NCBI GenBank assembly: GCA_018896985.1
Contig: JAHILQ010000160.1
Coordinates: 1 to 10,697, forward strand
Origin: Nitrospinota bacterium
GTDB taxonomy: Bacteria > Nitrospirota > Thermodesulfovibrionia > Thermodesulfovibrionales > UBA1546
Direction: 5' to 3'
DNA: 10,697 nucleotides
The translations under genes and the position numbers were made by a program. Shown one piece after another: positions 1-6,747 of this stretch (position 1 is its first letter; each line of letters begins with the position of its first letter). A model generated the notes under the pieces. The model saw only the letters and a program-made list of their open reading frames with translations. It did not search any database and had not been told where the DNA came from.

Positions 1-1
1 A

Positions 2-184
2 GCAGATTTTATGATTCAACTCAATAGAGAAGAGTTTGAGAACTTGAGGTTCCAATTTGGCACCTCAAGTCGGTGGGGCGGCCGCCGTTATCTTCCATAC
101 GCATTCACAGAACAGGGCGTAGCAATGCTTTCAAGTGTACTTGACAAGGACGGGAACTGGATAAAAGCTCCCCTCCTATTTTAG
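2..184 (+). pseudogene. ORF6N-domain protein, C-terminally truncated; 5' end outside window
   Basis: The reading frame is open from the window edge and gives about 60 residues. It starts ADFMIQLNREEFENLRFQ and continues through WGGRRYLPYAFTEQGVAMLSSVL. That is the highly conserved second half of the ORF6N domain, a phage-type DNA-binding domain also common as cargo in restriction-modification and defence loci. After SSVL the family normally continues with a conserved stretch (about S/N-x-R-A-I/V-Q-V-N-I). Here it changes to an unrelated tail, DKDGNWIKAPLLF, and ends at a TAG inside a palindromic repeat at 163-202. The lost part of the gene does not reappear after the next repeat copy at 571-610. 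I infer that the gene was cut when the repeat/DUF559 unit arrived, or by a later rearrangement at the repeat. The domain call is solid; the claim that it is broken is likely but depends on the unseen 5' part. Confidence 0.75.
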
Positions 185-202
185 GAGGGGTTAAGGGGTG
201 GT
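163..202 (+). repeat. Palindromic repeat, left copy flanking DUF559
   Basis: The core is a perfect 9-bp stem, cccctccta (170-178) with taggagggg (182-190), and a 3-nt loop. It is followed by ttaaggggtggt. The copy at 571-610 is the same sequence in reverse orientation with a few differences. The repeat contains the TAG that ends the truncated ORF6N frame (182-184). Its G-rich right part lies just upstream of the DUF559 start codon and probably serves as its ribosome-binding region. It has no T-run after the stem, so it is not a typical terminator. Confidence 0.85.
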
Positions 203-208
203 AATTAA

Positions 209-634
209 ATGATGACGGAAAGAATCCATAACAGAAATATTTTAAAAGAAAGAAGAAAACAACTTAGAAACAGCCTCACCCCTGCTGAAGCTAAGTTATG
301 GAGTCTGCTAAAGGATTCACAGCTTGAAAACAGAAAATTCAGACGACAGCATAGTATCGGCCCTTATGTTCTTGACTTCTATTGCCCGTCTGAAAAGCTG
401 TGTGTCGAGATGGACGGGGCAGGACATTTTACAGATGGAGGATATGAATACGATACAGAGAGGACAGAATATTTAAAAAACCTCAACATAGAAGTCATCC
501 GCTTTGAAAATAAAGACATATTTGATAATGCAGAAGGCATTTTAGAGGAGATAAGAAAGTTTTTTCATACAAACCACCCCTGCCCCTCCTTAACCAAGGA
601 GGGGAACTTTGGCAGGGAAAAGGGAGAGGTTTAA
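209..634 (+). CDS. DUF559-family endonuclease (Vsr-like, PD-(D/E)XK fold)
   Basis: This is a 141-residue protein of the DUF559 family, predicted to be small nucleases with the same fold as the very-short-patch repair endonuclease Vsr. Family hallmarks are present in order: an N-terminal helix with LTPAEAKLWSLL (about 23-34), KFRRQHSIGPYVLDFYCP (43-60) with D56, VEMDGAGHF (66-74) with E67, D69 and H73, and a final strand IEVIRFENKDIF (94-105). Residues from about 120 on (HTNHPCPSLTKEGNFGREKGEV) are not part of the domain. They are translated from the flanking repeat at 571-610 and the sequence just after it. Either ATG at 209 or 212 could be the start; the upstream aaggggtgg lies inside the left repeat. 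The next gene starts 3 nt after the stop. The substrate is unknown. Its position between two palindromes suggests a link to their spread. Confidence 0.88.
   Translation: MMTERIHNRNILKERRKQLRNSLTPAEAKLWSLLKDSQLENRKFRRQHSIGPYVLDFYCPSEKLCVEMDGAGHFTDGGYEYDTERTEYLKNLNIEVIRFENKDIFDNAEGILEEIRKFFHTNHPCPSLTKEGNFGREKGEV
571..610 (-). repeat. Palindromic repeat, right copy flanking DUF559
   Basis: The core stem is cccctcctt (583-591) with aaggagggg (596-604) and a 4-nt loop. The reverse complement lines up along its length with the repeat at 163-202, including the outer ggggtggt end. It lies inside the 3' end of the DUF559 reading frame and codes for NHPCPSLTKEGNF. Confidence 0.85.
621..629 (+). promoter_or_regulatory. 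Ribosome-binding site deciding the GTG start at 638
   Basis: The purine run agggagagg ends 8 nt before a GTG at 638. It supports that GTG over any later ATG. It lies inside the end of the DUF559 reading frame, whose TAA (632-634) is 3 nt from the GTG, so the two genes are probably translationally coupled. Confidence 0.6.
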
Positions 635-637
635 GTT

Positions 638-1315
638 GTGAAGTTTGAGCTAAATAAAGAAAGGAAAATACAAGCAAGAAAAATAGAGAATGTGAGTGAT
701 AAAGATATTGTCCTCTATGCACTTTATTTATTAGGTGGATGGCAAAAACGTGTTCATACGGAAGATGTTGCTTTAAAATGTTACCAAATAGCGCCCTCCA
801 AATTCTCTTGGGTAAAATATCCTCAGTATCCAGATCTTGCTCCGGCACGATTCGCATTAGAAGCGGCTAAGAAACCGAGATATGGAGCTTTAGTTAAAGG
901 TGAAAGCGAAAGAAAAAGAACTGTTAAAAGTATTGGTGGATGGATATTAACCACTGAGGGGATAAAATGGATAAAGGAAAATAAGTTTCGGATTGAAAAA
1001 TACTTAGGTAAATATAGACCAACAGGAGACCGTTTACATACTGATCGAAAATTAAAAGAGTTCCTCAGAAGTGTAGCTTTCAGGAAATTCATGGATTATA
1101 GAGAACAGGCTGAAATTTCTCATGCTGAATTTGCTGAATCACTTGTCTGCACTGTAAATACCAGAGCAGAAGTATTGAACGATCGAATAGAGCAACTTTA
1201 CTCTATAGCCGAAGAATTAAAAAGAGAAGAAATCAAAAATTATGTGAATTTTTGTCGAAGTAAATTTGCCCCACTTTTAGAAAAGAAAGGAGGTGTAAGA
1301 AATGCCAAAAGTTGA
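638..1315 (+). CDS. Winged-helix-like protein, partner of the MORC-like ATPase
   Basis: I do not know a named function for this 225-residue protein. Residues about 17-115 look like a winged helix: helices in DKDIVLYALYLLGG and HTEDVALKCYQIAP, a conserved-looking SWVKYPQYPDLAPARFALEAAK (about 55-76), and a wing-like GGWILTTEGIKWIKEN (100-115). Residues about 130-215 are helical and charged, and may bind a partner. There is no signal peptide or membrane segment. It begins at GTG with a good ribosome-binding site and overlaps the ATPase gene by 14 nt, so the two are co-translated. From memory, proteins of this type sit next to GHKL ATPase genes in defence regions. The likely role is DNA recognition or regulation for the ATPase/nuclease pair. 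The ORF is certain; the fold is probable; the role is inference. Confidence 0.7.
   Translation: MKFELNKERKIQARKIENVSDKDIVLYALYLLGGWQKRVHTEDVALKCYQIAPSKFSWVKYPQYPDLAPARFALEAAKKPRYGALVKGESERKRTVKSIGGWILTTEGIKWIKENKFRIEKYLGKYRPTGDRLHTDRKLKEFLRSVAFRKFMDYREQAEISHAEFAESLVCTVNTRAEVLNDRIEQLYSIAEELKREEIKNYVNFCRSKFAPLLEKKGGVRNAKS
1287..1295 (+). promoter_or_regulatory. Near-perfect Shine-Dalgarno for the MORC-like ATPase
   Basis: The sequence aaggaggtg is fully complementary to the anti-SD end of 16S rRNA and lies 6 nt before the ATG at 1302. It sits inside the last codons of the upstream gene. It is the strongest ribosome-binding site in the window and fixes this start. Confidence 0.85.
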
Positions 1316-3551
1316 AATTCCAACTGAATGGGATCTCGGTGCAACTTGGTTATATAAACGCCAAAATATGGAAAAAGCAATGAGAGGAAAAATTGAACGT
1401 GGGTTGGTAGAACTGATTACGAACTCTGATGACAGTTATCGAGATTTAGAGGATGAAAGGAAACAGGTCTCAGGAAAAATACGGATAGAAATTGAAAGAC
1501 GAAAAAAAGGACAACCTTCAATTGTGATAGTACGGGATAGAGCATGGGGAATGAATAGATTGGAGATGTACAAAAAACTTGGAGAATTAGGTAAAAGAAC
1601 CTCAGGATTTGAAACAGGAAAATTACGGCGTGGACTTCATGGACGAGGGGCAAGGGATGTTGCTGCTTTTGGAGTTGTTCATTTTGAAAGCATTAAAGAT
1701 GATGAATATAATCATCTCATAATTCCCCCTTCTTTGAAATGTCGTTTCATAGAACCTCGTACAAAGAAAGTAACTGATGAAATTCGGAAGAAACTTGGCA
1801 TTCCGAGAGGTAACGGCACGGTAGTTACTATTGAGATTGAAAGCCGATTTAAAATCTCACAACATGAGACCCTACTAAAAGATTTTTCGCGATATTACAG
1901 TCTGCGAGATTTGTTTTCTAATACCAAAAGAGAAGTAGTCCTTGTAAATTTGAATAAGAATAGGGAAGACCCTCTGCGTTATTATTATCCCACCGGTGAA
2001 GTGGTATTTAATGAATCTTTTCCAATTCCTGGGTATTCTGGAGTTATGGCACATCTCGTTGTCCGCAAACATACAACTTCTTTTGAGCAAGGCACTCTTC
2101 CATGTAGAGAGGGTATTTTGATTAAAAGTGCAGCAGCAATCCATGACTGCACTTATTTTGGATTGGAATCAGAACCTTTTTCTTGGAGGTTTACAGGTGA
2201 GTTATATTGCGAATCTATTGATAATTTGATTCGTGAATATGATGACAGGGGAGAAGCAAACCCAGATAATCCCAATCATCCTGAAAATAATCCAATACGA
2301 TTTTTGGACCCATTTCGCGATGGCTTGATACTTGAGCACCCCTTTGCCCAAAAACTTTATAAAAAATGCAAAGAAATTTTACGGTCTTTTATTGAGGAAC
2401 TAAAAGCTACTGAAGCGCCTTCTAAAAGAAGCGTTACCGATGAAAATCTTGAAAGAAAATTAGATACTCTTTCAAAAGAAATTTCAAAAGTTTTTGAGAA
2501 AAAATTAAGCGAACTGGAAGAAGAAATCCCAACAGAAGATGTTGATGCCCCCGGAATTAAAAAACTCGGTATTGGTTTGCATATCATTCCGTCCGGTGAG
2601 ATACCTATTATAGTGGAACAACCGAAAACATTTTCTATCGTAGTAAAGCACTACGACCTTTTAGATGAGTCCTTACCAATAGATGTTGTCAGCAGTGACC
2701 CTGATAATATCAAAATTCGCACATCTCCAGTCTTTTTGAAAAAATTTTCAGAGGATAAGAAAGTTGGTTCAACGACATTCTCTATCGAAGGTTCAAAAAT
2801 CGGGACAGAAGCATATATTGAAGTTCGTTATGATGGATACGATAATTTGATGCTCGCGAAAGTTATTGAAGCACCACCTCCTCCAGAAATTCCTAATGGA
2901 CTTTCTTTTGAGAAGCCTCTGTATCATTTGCAAATCAATAGAGAGAAAACCTTAGTTCTACGGTTAAAATCTGCAGCTAAATTAGATAATCAAATCCAAG
3001 CAGAAATTATCTCTGATCATCCTGCTGAAATTGTTGTGAAAAGAGGAGGAAAATGTTTACTACGAGAAACCGATACCCCGAGGGTATTAGCTGGAAATTG
3101 CAAAATCGTTGGGTGCCAGTTAAAGGCAAAAGGGACTATAACTGCCCGAGTAAAAGGTTTTGAACCTGCACATACTCGCGTCATGGTTGAGGAGCGTGAG
3201 CCCAGAAGTGGGATACACTTTAAATCTAAGCCTGTAGATGAAGATTTTGGTGTATTAAGGTCCAAATGGGACGATAAAGAACCATATCTATTGCTGATAG
3301 CCGCAAGACATCCTTCAATTAGCAGGTATTTGGGTGAGCCTACTGAACAAGTGTACCCTGGGATAGATGATCCTCGCTACCATACAGTTCTTGCTGAAGT
3401 TATCGCTGAAGCATTAACCTTTTGCATATTAGAAAAGCAATTTAAAAAAGAAGCAGATGCAAGGTTAGATTATACTTCTACTGACGCTTACTATCACAGC
3501 CATTTCTCTGAATTCCTTATAATTACTCACAGACACCTTGTGTCAGTATAG
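1302..3551 (+). CDS. GHKL (Hsp90/MORC-like) ATPase, 749 aa
   Basis: This is a large soluble protein with a Bergerat-fold ATP site near its N terminus. The N-box is E37-LIT-N41-SD-D44-S45. The G1 box is D79-RAW-G83-M84, with alanine in place of the usual first glycine. The glycine lid is G111-LH-G114-R-G116-ARD, and GNGTVVTIEI (170-179) matches the closing GT strand. Residues about 225-370 resemble the S5-like transducer of MORC/MutL proteins, including REGILIKSAAAIHDCTYFG and WRFTGELYC. A short coiled coil (about 378-410) leads to two predicted Ig-like beta-sandwich regions (about 425-525 and 532-630). The C terminus has a conserved-looking LLLIAARHPSISRYLG...YPGIDDPRYHTVLAEVIAEAL (663-705). 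ATP-driven closing of a dimer around DNA is known for the superfamily. Coupling to the downstream DUF2130 nuclease is inferred from the operon. Prokaryotic MORC-like ATPases have been linked to predicted restriction-type operons. The ATPase call is strong; the exact subfamily is open. Confidence 0.85.
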   Translation: MPKVEIPTEWDLGATWLYKRQNMEKAMRGKIERGLVELITNSDDSYRDLEDERKQVSGKIRIEIERRKKGQPSIVIVRDRAWGMNRLEMYKKLGELGKRTSGFETGKLRRGLHGRGARDVAAFGVVHFESIKDDEYNHLIIPPSLKCRFIEPRTKKVTDEIRKKLGIPRGNGTVVTIEIESRFKISQHETLLKDFSRYYSLRDLFSNTKREVVLVNLNKNREDPLRYYYPTGEVVFNESFPIPGYSGVMAHLVVRKHTTSFEQGTLPCREGILIKSAAAIHDCTYFGLESEPFSWRFTGELYCESIDNLIREYDDRGEANPDNPNHPENNPIRFLDPFRDGLILEHPFAQKLYKKCKEILRSFIEELKATEAPSKRSVTDENLERKLDTLSKEISKVFEKKLSELEEEIPTEDVDAPGIKKLGIGLHIIPSGEIPIIVEQPKTFSIVVKHYDLLDESLPIDVVSSDPDNIKIRTSPVFLKKFSEDKKVGSTTFSIEGSKIGTEAYIEVRYDGYDNLMLAKVIEAPPPPEIPNGLSFEKPLYHLQINREKTLVLRLKSAAKLDNQIQAEIISDHPAEIVVKRGGKCLLRETDTPRVLAGNCKIVGCQLKAKGTITARVKGFEPAHTRVMVEEREPRSGIHFKSKPVDEDFGVLRSKWDDKEPYLLLIAARHPSISRYLGEPTEQVYPGIDDPRYHTVLAEVIAEALTFCILEKQFKKEADARLDYTSTDAYYHSHFSEFLIITHRHLVSV

Positions 3552-3580
3552 GGTAAGATTAATAAAAGAGGTTATTTTAT

Positions 3581-4849
3581 ATGCCAGATCAAACTATAAA
3601 TTGCCCTTATTGCAATAAAGAAATCCCTTTAACCGAAACTCTTTTCCATCAGGTAAAAGAAAATCTTCGCAAAGAATTTGAAGATAAAACAAAAGAAAAA
3701 GAACATGAGCTTGCAAAACGTGAAAAGCTTCTTGAAGAGAAGGCTAAGATTATTAAAGATTCAGAAAAGGTTATTGAGCAGAGAGTATCCGAAAAGTTAA
3801 AGGCTGAAAAAGAAAAACTTAAACAAGATGCTAAAAAAGAAGCCGAAGCTGATCTTCTGGTAGACATGAAGGATTTGCAGGAGCAGGCTATTGAGAAGGA
3901 TAAGAAACTTCAGAAGGCACAGGAAACAGAATTAGAACTAAGGAAAAGAGTAAGAGAAGCTGAGGAGGCAAGAAAGAATACAGAACTTGAGGTTGCTCGA
4001 CGGATGGATCAAGAAAAAGAACAGATCGAGCAGAAGGCTATTGAAATATTTACCGAAAAACATAGACTGGATGACCTTGGTAAAGATAAAAAGATTGCCG
4101 ATATGACAAAAAAGATAGAAGATCTCGAACGATTATCAAAACAAGGTTCAATGCAAACACAAGGTGAGGTTCTGGAACTGGATTTAGAAGCTCTCCTTAA
4201 AACAAGATTCCCTGTTGATGAAATTGAGCCTGTACCAAAGGGAATAAGGGGTGCCGATATTTTACAAAAGGTTTACAGTCGGAACGGACAGCATTGTGGG
4301 ACAATAGCATGGGAAACAAAGCGTACAAAGGCGTGGAGTGATAGTTGGATTTCAAAACTTAAAGATGACCAGAGGGAAGTAAAGGCCGAGATTGCAGTAA
4401 TAGTTACCGAAACAATGCCTAAAGATGTTAGTCCATTTACACAAATAGAAGGGGTATGGATTACTAATTTCTCACTATCTGGCAGTCTAGCAGAGGTCTT
4501 AAGAACAGGCTTGATACAGGTATCTCAAGCAAAACTTTCTGCTGTTGGCAAAAATGAAAAGATGGAAGTTCTTTACAATTATCTGTCAGGGCCTGAATTT
4601 AAGCAGAAGGTTGAGGCAATTGTTGAAACATTTAAATCAATGAAGGAAGATTTAGATCAGGAAAAACGTGCAATAATAAAAAACTGGGCTAAAAGAGAAA
4701 AGCAAATCGAACGTGTAATTACTAATACTGCCGTGATGTATGGTGATTTACAGGGCATTATAGGTGCATCTCTTCCTCAAATTAAATTATTGGAACTCGA
4801 AAGAGAAGAAGAAACAGGTGAATCATTCAAGGATGAAGAAATAACATGA
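3581..4849 (+). CDS. DUF2130 protein: coiled coil plus PD-(D/E)XK nuclease core
   Basis: The protein has 422 residues. It starts with a CPYC motif (C8, C11) in CPYCNKEIPLTE; there is no second cysteine pair, so a full zinc finger is not shown within one chain. Residues about 25-188 form a long, very charged coiled coil. The DUF2130 core follows, with QGEVLELDLEALL (195-206; E196), RGADILQKV (223-231; D226) and TIAWETKRTKAW (241-252; E245 and K247). These fit the E...D...ExK pattern of PD-(D/E)XK nucleases, so the active site looks intact. The C-terminal part (about 320-410) is helical. The ribosome-binding site agagg lies 9 nt before the ATG and 29 nt separate it from the ATPase gene, which supports one operon. 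DUF2130 genes also occur alone, so membership of a system is inference. The likely role is DNA cleavage or nicking gated by the upstream ATPase. Confidence 0.85.
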   Translation: MPDQTINCPYCNKEIPLTETLFHQVKENLRKEFEDKTKEKEHELAKREKLLEEKAKIIKDSEKVIEQRVSEKLKAEKEKLKQDAKKEAEADLLVDMKDLQEQAIEKDKKLQKAQETELELRKRVREAEEARKNTELEVARRMDQEKEQIEQKAIEIFTEKHRLDDLGKDKKIADMTKKIEDLERLSKQGSMQTQGEVLELDLEALLKTRFPVDEIEPVPKGIRGADILQKVYSRNGQHCGTIAWETKRTKAWSDSWISKLKDDQREVKAEIAVIVTETMPKDVSPFTQIEGVWITNFSLSGSLAEVLRTGLIQVSQAKLSAVGKNEKMEVLYNYLSGPEFKQKVEAIVETFKSMKEDLDQEKRAIIKNWAKREKQIERVITNTAVMYGDLQGIIGASLPQIKLLELEREEETGESFKDEEIT

Positions 4850-4962
4850 TGAAACCAGATTCAGAAGAAATGAAAGATAAACTCTCCTCCCTCAAATCCG
4901 CCCTTGACGACTGTCAATGGCCTTTGAAGTGGCGTTATAGATATGTTATGGTGATACGATGA
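4846..4962 (+). pseudogene. Fic 5'-end relic (38-codon frame)
   Basis: A 38-codon frame overlaps the DUF2130 stop (ATGA) and the RhuM-Doc start (ATGA). Its residues KDKLSSLKSALDDCQWPL match the start of the intact Fic protein downstream, ILNKLSSLKSILDGYRPF. The DNA match includes 21 identical consecutive bases (4879-4899 against 6013-6033) and continues more loosely to about 4926. After that the similarity is lost. It is best read as the leftover front of a Fic gene. Because it keeps ATGA overlaps on both sides it may still be translated and could help couple its neighbours. Confidence 0.65.
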
Positions 4963-5972
4963 GAAAAAAGGATAAAAAAATTCAATCTCAGCATGGCGAA
5001 ATTGTTATCTACACTGCTGAGGATAAGCAGGCTCAACTCGAGGTGAGGCTCGAGCAGGACACTGTCTGGCTCTCGCAGAAACAAATTGCGGAACTTTTTA
5101 AGACCGAAAGAAGTGTTATAACTAAACACTTGAATAATATTTTCAAAGCCGGCGAGTTAGTGAAAGAAAGGAATGTGCAAAAAATGCACATTCCTTTCTC
5201 CGATAAGCCGGTTAGTTGGTACAATCTTGATATTATTATCTCCGTTGGCTATAGGGTCAATTCAAAGCGTGCCACTCAGTTCCGTATCTGGGCGACAAAG
5301 GTCTTGAGAGATCATATTGTCAAAGGCTTTACATTAAATGAAAAAAGACTGACTGAACAGCAACACTCCAAGTTGAAGGAACTTGAAAGGGCTGTAGCTC
5401 TTTTACAGAAGACTACGCAAGAAACTCTCACCAGAGCAGAAGCAATAGGGCTTTTATCCATAATCACAGGTTATGCAAAATCATGGATTCTTTTGCAAAA
5501 ATATGACAATAAAGAAATTCATCTCATTTCCAGAGGCATATCAAAACCTGCGGGACAGATTAAATATGTGGAGGCTAAAAAGGCAATTGAATCCTTAAAA
5601 GAGGATTTGAGGAATAAAAAAGAGGCATCAGAGTTATTTGGGGCTGAAAGCGAAAAGGGGCTTGAAAGAATTTTAAATACAATAAATCAGACCTTTGGAG
5701 AAAAGGAATTATATCCGAGCATTGAGGAAAAGGCTGCCCATCTTCTTTATTTCATAATCAAGGATCATCCGTTTGTGGATGGCAATAAGCGTATAGAATC
5801 GTTTATGTTTATCCTGTTTCTGCACAAAAACAATTACCTCCTTAAATCTACAGGCGAGGCCAAAATTAATGATAACACTCTGGTAGCCACAGCCCTTTTG
5901 ATTGCAGAAAGCAGGCCAAAAGATAAAGAAATAATGATTGCTTTAATTACAAATCTACTTAATGAACCTTAA
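4959..5972 (+). CDS. RhuM-family protein with C-terminal Doc/Fic domain
   Basis: The 337-residue protein has two parts. Residues about 10-130 are the RhuM-type DNA-binding-like region, with VWLSQKQIAELFKTERSVITKHLNNIF (36-62, helix-turn-helix), WYNLDIIISVGYRVNSKRATQFRIWATKVLRDHIVKGF (87-124). Residues about 230-337 are a Doc-type Fic fold with H270-PFVDG-N-K-R278. The Lys in place of the second Gly of HxFx(D/E)GNGR is typical of Doc, a kinase-type variant. A helical linker (about 125-220) joins the parts. Such fusions are frequent cargo in type I restriction loci and defence islands. The likely act is modification of a cytosolic target; the target is unknown. No good Shine-Dalgarno precedes the ATG; it may depend on coupling to the relic frame through the ATGA overlap. 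A strong hairpin lies in the coding region at 5165-5199. Confidence 0.88.
   Translation: MRKKDKKIQSQHGEIVIYTAEDKQAQLEVRLEQDTVWLSQKQIAELFKTERSVITKHLNNIFKAGELVKERNVQKMHIPFSDKPVSWYNLDIIISVGYRVNSKRATQFRIWATKVLRDHIVKGFTLNEKRLTEQQHSKLKELERAVALLQKTTQETLTRAEAIGLLSIITGYAKSWILLQKYDNKEIHLISRGISKPAGQIKYVEAKKAIESLKEDLRNKKEASELFGAESEKGLERILNTINQTFGEKELYPSIEEKAAHLLYFIIKDHPFVDGNKRIESFMFILFLHKNNYLLKSTGEAKINDNTLVATALLIAESRPKDKEIMIALITNLLNEP
5165..5199 (+). repeat. 15-bp perfect hairpin inside the RhuM-Doc gene
   Basis: The arm agaaaggaatgtgca (5165-5179) is exactly complementary to tgcacattcctttct (5185-5199), with a loop of five A. It encodes residues about 69-80 (KERNVQKMHIPF), which resemble normal RhuM sequence, so it is not an insertion. 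In mRNA it would be a stable stem about 200 nt after the start codon. Confidence 0.85.
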
Positions 5973-5988
5973 GGCACGAAAAATAATT

Positions 5989-6738
5989 ATGGGAAATAAA
6001 GACATTTTAAACAAACTCTCCTCCCTCAAATCCATCCTTGACGGCTATCGGCCGTTTTCGGAGCATGTTGTCAAACAACTCAGGGACTACTACCGCATAG
6101 GACTGACATATACATCCAATGCAATTGAGGGCAACACGCTTACGGAGTCAGAGACAAAGGTTATCATTGAAGATGGCATAACCATTGGCGGTAAATCCAT
6201 GAGAGAGCATTACGAGGCTATAGGACATGCAAAGGCTTATGATCATATTTACTCTCTGCTCGGAAAACCGATATCCGAAGAGGATGTCTTGTCCCTGCAC
6301 AAGCTTTTTTTTCAGCAGATAGATCCTGAGAATGCAGGCAGATACAGGCAAAAAAATGTAATCATTACCGGAACCGATTACCTGCCTCCGGATTATCAGA
6401 AAGTTCCTGAATTGATGAAAAAACATATTGTAACCTTGAGCAGAAAAATTACAAATAAACACATTCTTGAGCAGGCAAGTGATCTGCATGCTGAATTTGA
6501 ATCTATTCATCCATTTACAGACGGCAATGGAAGAATCGGAAGGCTTCTTTTAAGTATCCTGAGCATGAAGAACGGCTACTGTCCTATAATTGTTCCTCCG
6601 ATTAGGAGGGCTGAATATATAACGGCAATGCAGAAATCAAACAAGGGAGATTTGAATACCCTGCGGGCATTTATCCTGAGCGTTATCTACGAAGAGATGA
6701 AATCGCTAACGAGGCTTGTTGAAAGCCTTGCCAGATAA
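5989..6738 (+). CDS. Fic-family protein, class II autoinhibited (AMPylator-type)
   Basis: This Fic protein transfers AMP or a similar nucleotide group to target proteins. From the ATG at 5989 it has 249 residues. The inhibitory helix SNAIEGN (43-49) fits the class II [S/T]xxxE[G/N] pattern, with E47 expected to block ATP binding. The complete catalytic motif is HPFTDGNGRIGRLL (H174, D178, R182). The target-dock strand lies near ITGTDYLPPDY (126-136). An upstream in-frame ATG at 5962 would add MNLKARKII and overlap the RhuM-Doc stop; I prefer 5989 because the added residues are unlike the family and the relic copy at 4873 also begins close to this point. Neither start has a clear Shine-Dalgarno. 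It ends after the Fic fold and lacks the C-terminal winged helix seen in longer relatives such as SoFic. It may be a toxin-like defence effector or a regulator. Confidence 0.9.
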   Translation: MGNKDILNKLSSLKSILDGYRPFSEHVVKQLRDYYRIGLTYTSNAIEGNTLTESETKVIIEDGITIGGKSMREHYEAIGHAKAYDHIYSLLGKPISEEDVLSLHKLFFQQIDPENAGRYRQKNVIITGTDYLPPDYQKVPELMKKHIVTLSRKITNKHILEQASDLHAEFESIHPFTDGNGRIGRLLLSILSMKNGYCPIIVPPIRRAEYITAMQKSNKGDLNTLRAFILSVIYEEMKSLTRLVESLAR

Positions 6739-6747
6739 GCCTGCAAC

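Larger units (their letters stand above)
163..610 (+). mobile_element. Candidate repeat-bounded DUF559 unit
   Basis: A DUF559 endonuclease gene lies between two copies, in opposite orientation, of the same roughly 40-bp repeat (163-202 and 571-610). The left copy provides the purine-rich stretch upstream of the DUF559 start. The right copy encodes the C-terminal tail of the protein. The ORF6N gene to the left is cut about 20 bp before the left copy. This layout suggests a small unit that moves or moved as a block, perhaps with the DUF559 nuclease acting on the palindromes, as RAYT proteins do for REP elements. The inverted flanking repeats are seen directly; mobility is inference. No target-site duplication was recognised. 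Confidence 0.4.

Noticed and set aside
170..190. Rho-independent terminator after the ORF6N fragment
   Set aside because: The stem is GC-rich but is followed by ttaagggg rather than a T-run, and the sequence recurs as a dispersed repeat at 571-610.
495..857. A 120-aa minus-strand frame across the DUF559/winged-helix junction
   Set aside because: It runs through the repeat and both real genes, has no recognisable domain and no ribosome-binding site.
3602..3613. Complete zinc finger at the DUF2130 N terminus
   Set aside because: Only one CxxC pair (C8, C11) is visible; no second pair of ligands lies nearby, so metal binding by one chain is not shown.
6148..6510. Antisense open frames such as 6148-6510, 823-1092, 3017-3265 and 8310-8534 on the strand opposite real genes or in shifted frames
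   Set aside because: They overlap well-supported genes, lack recognisable domains, and have low-quality composition typical of shadow frames.
1..6738. Type I restriction-modification locus
   Set aside because: ORF6N, RhuM and Fic are common cargo of such loci, but no hsdM, hsdS or hsdR coding region is in the window.
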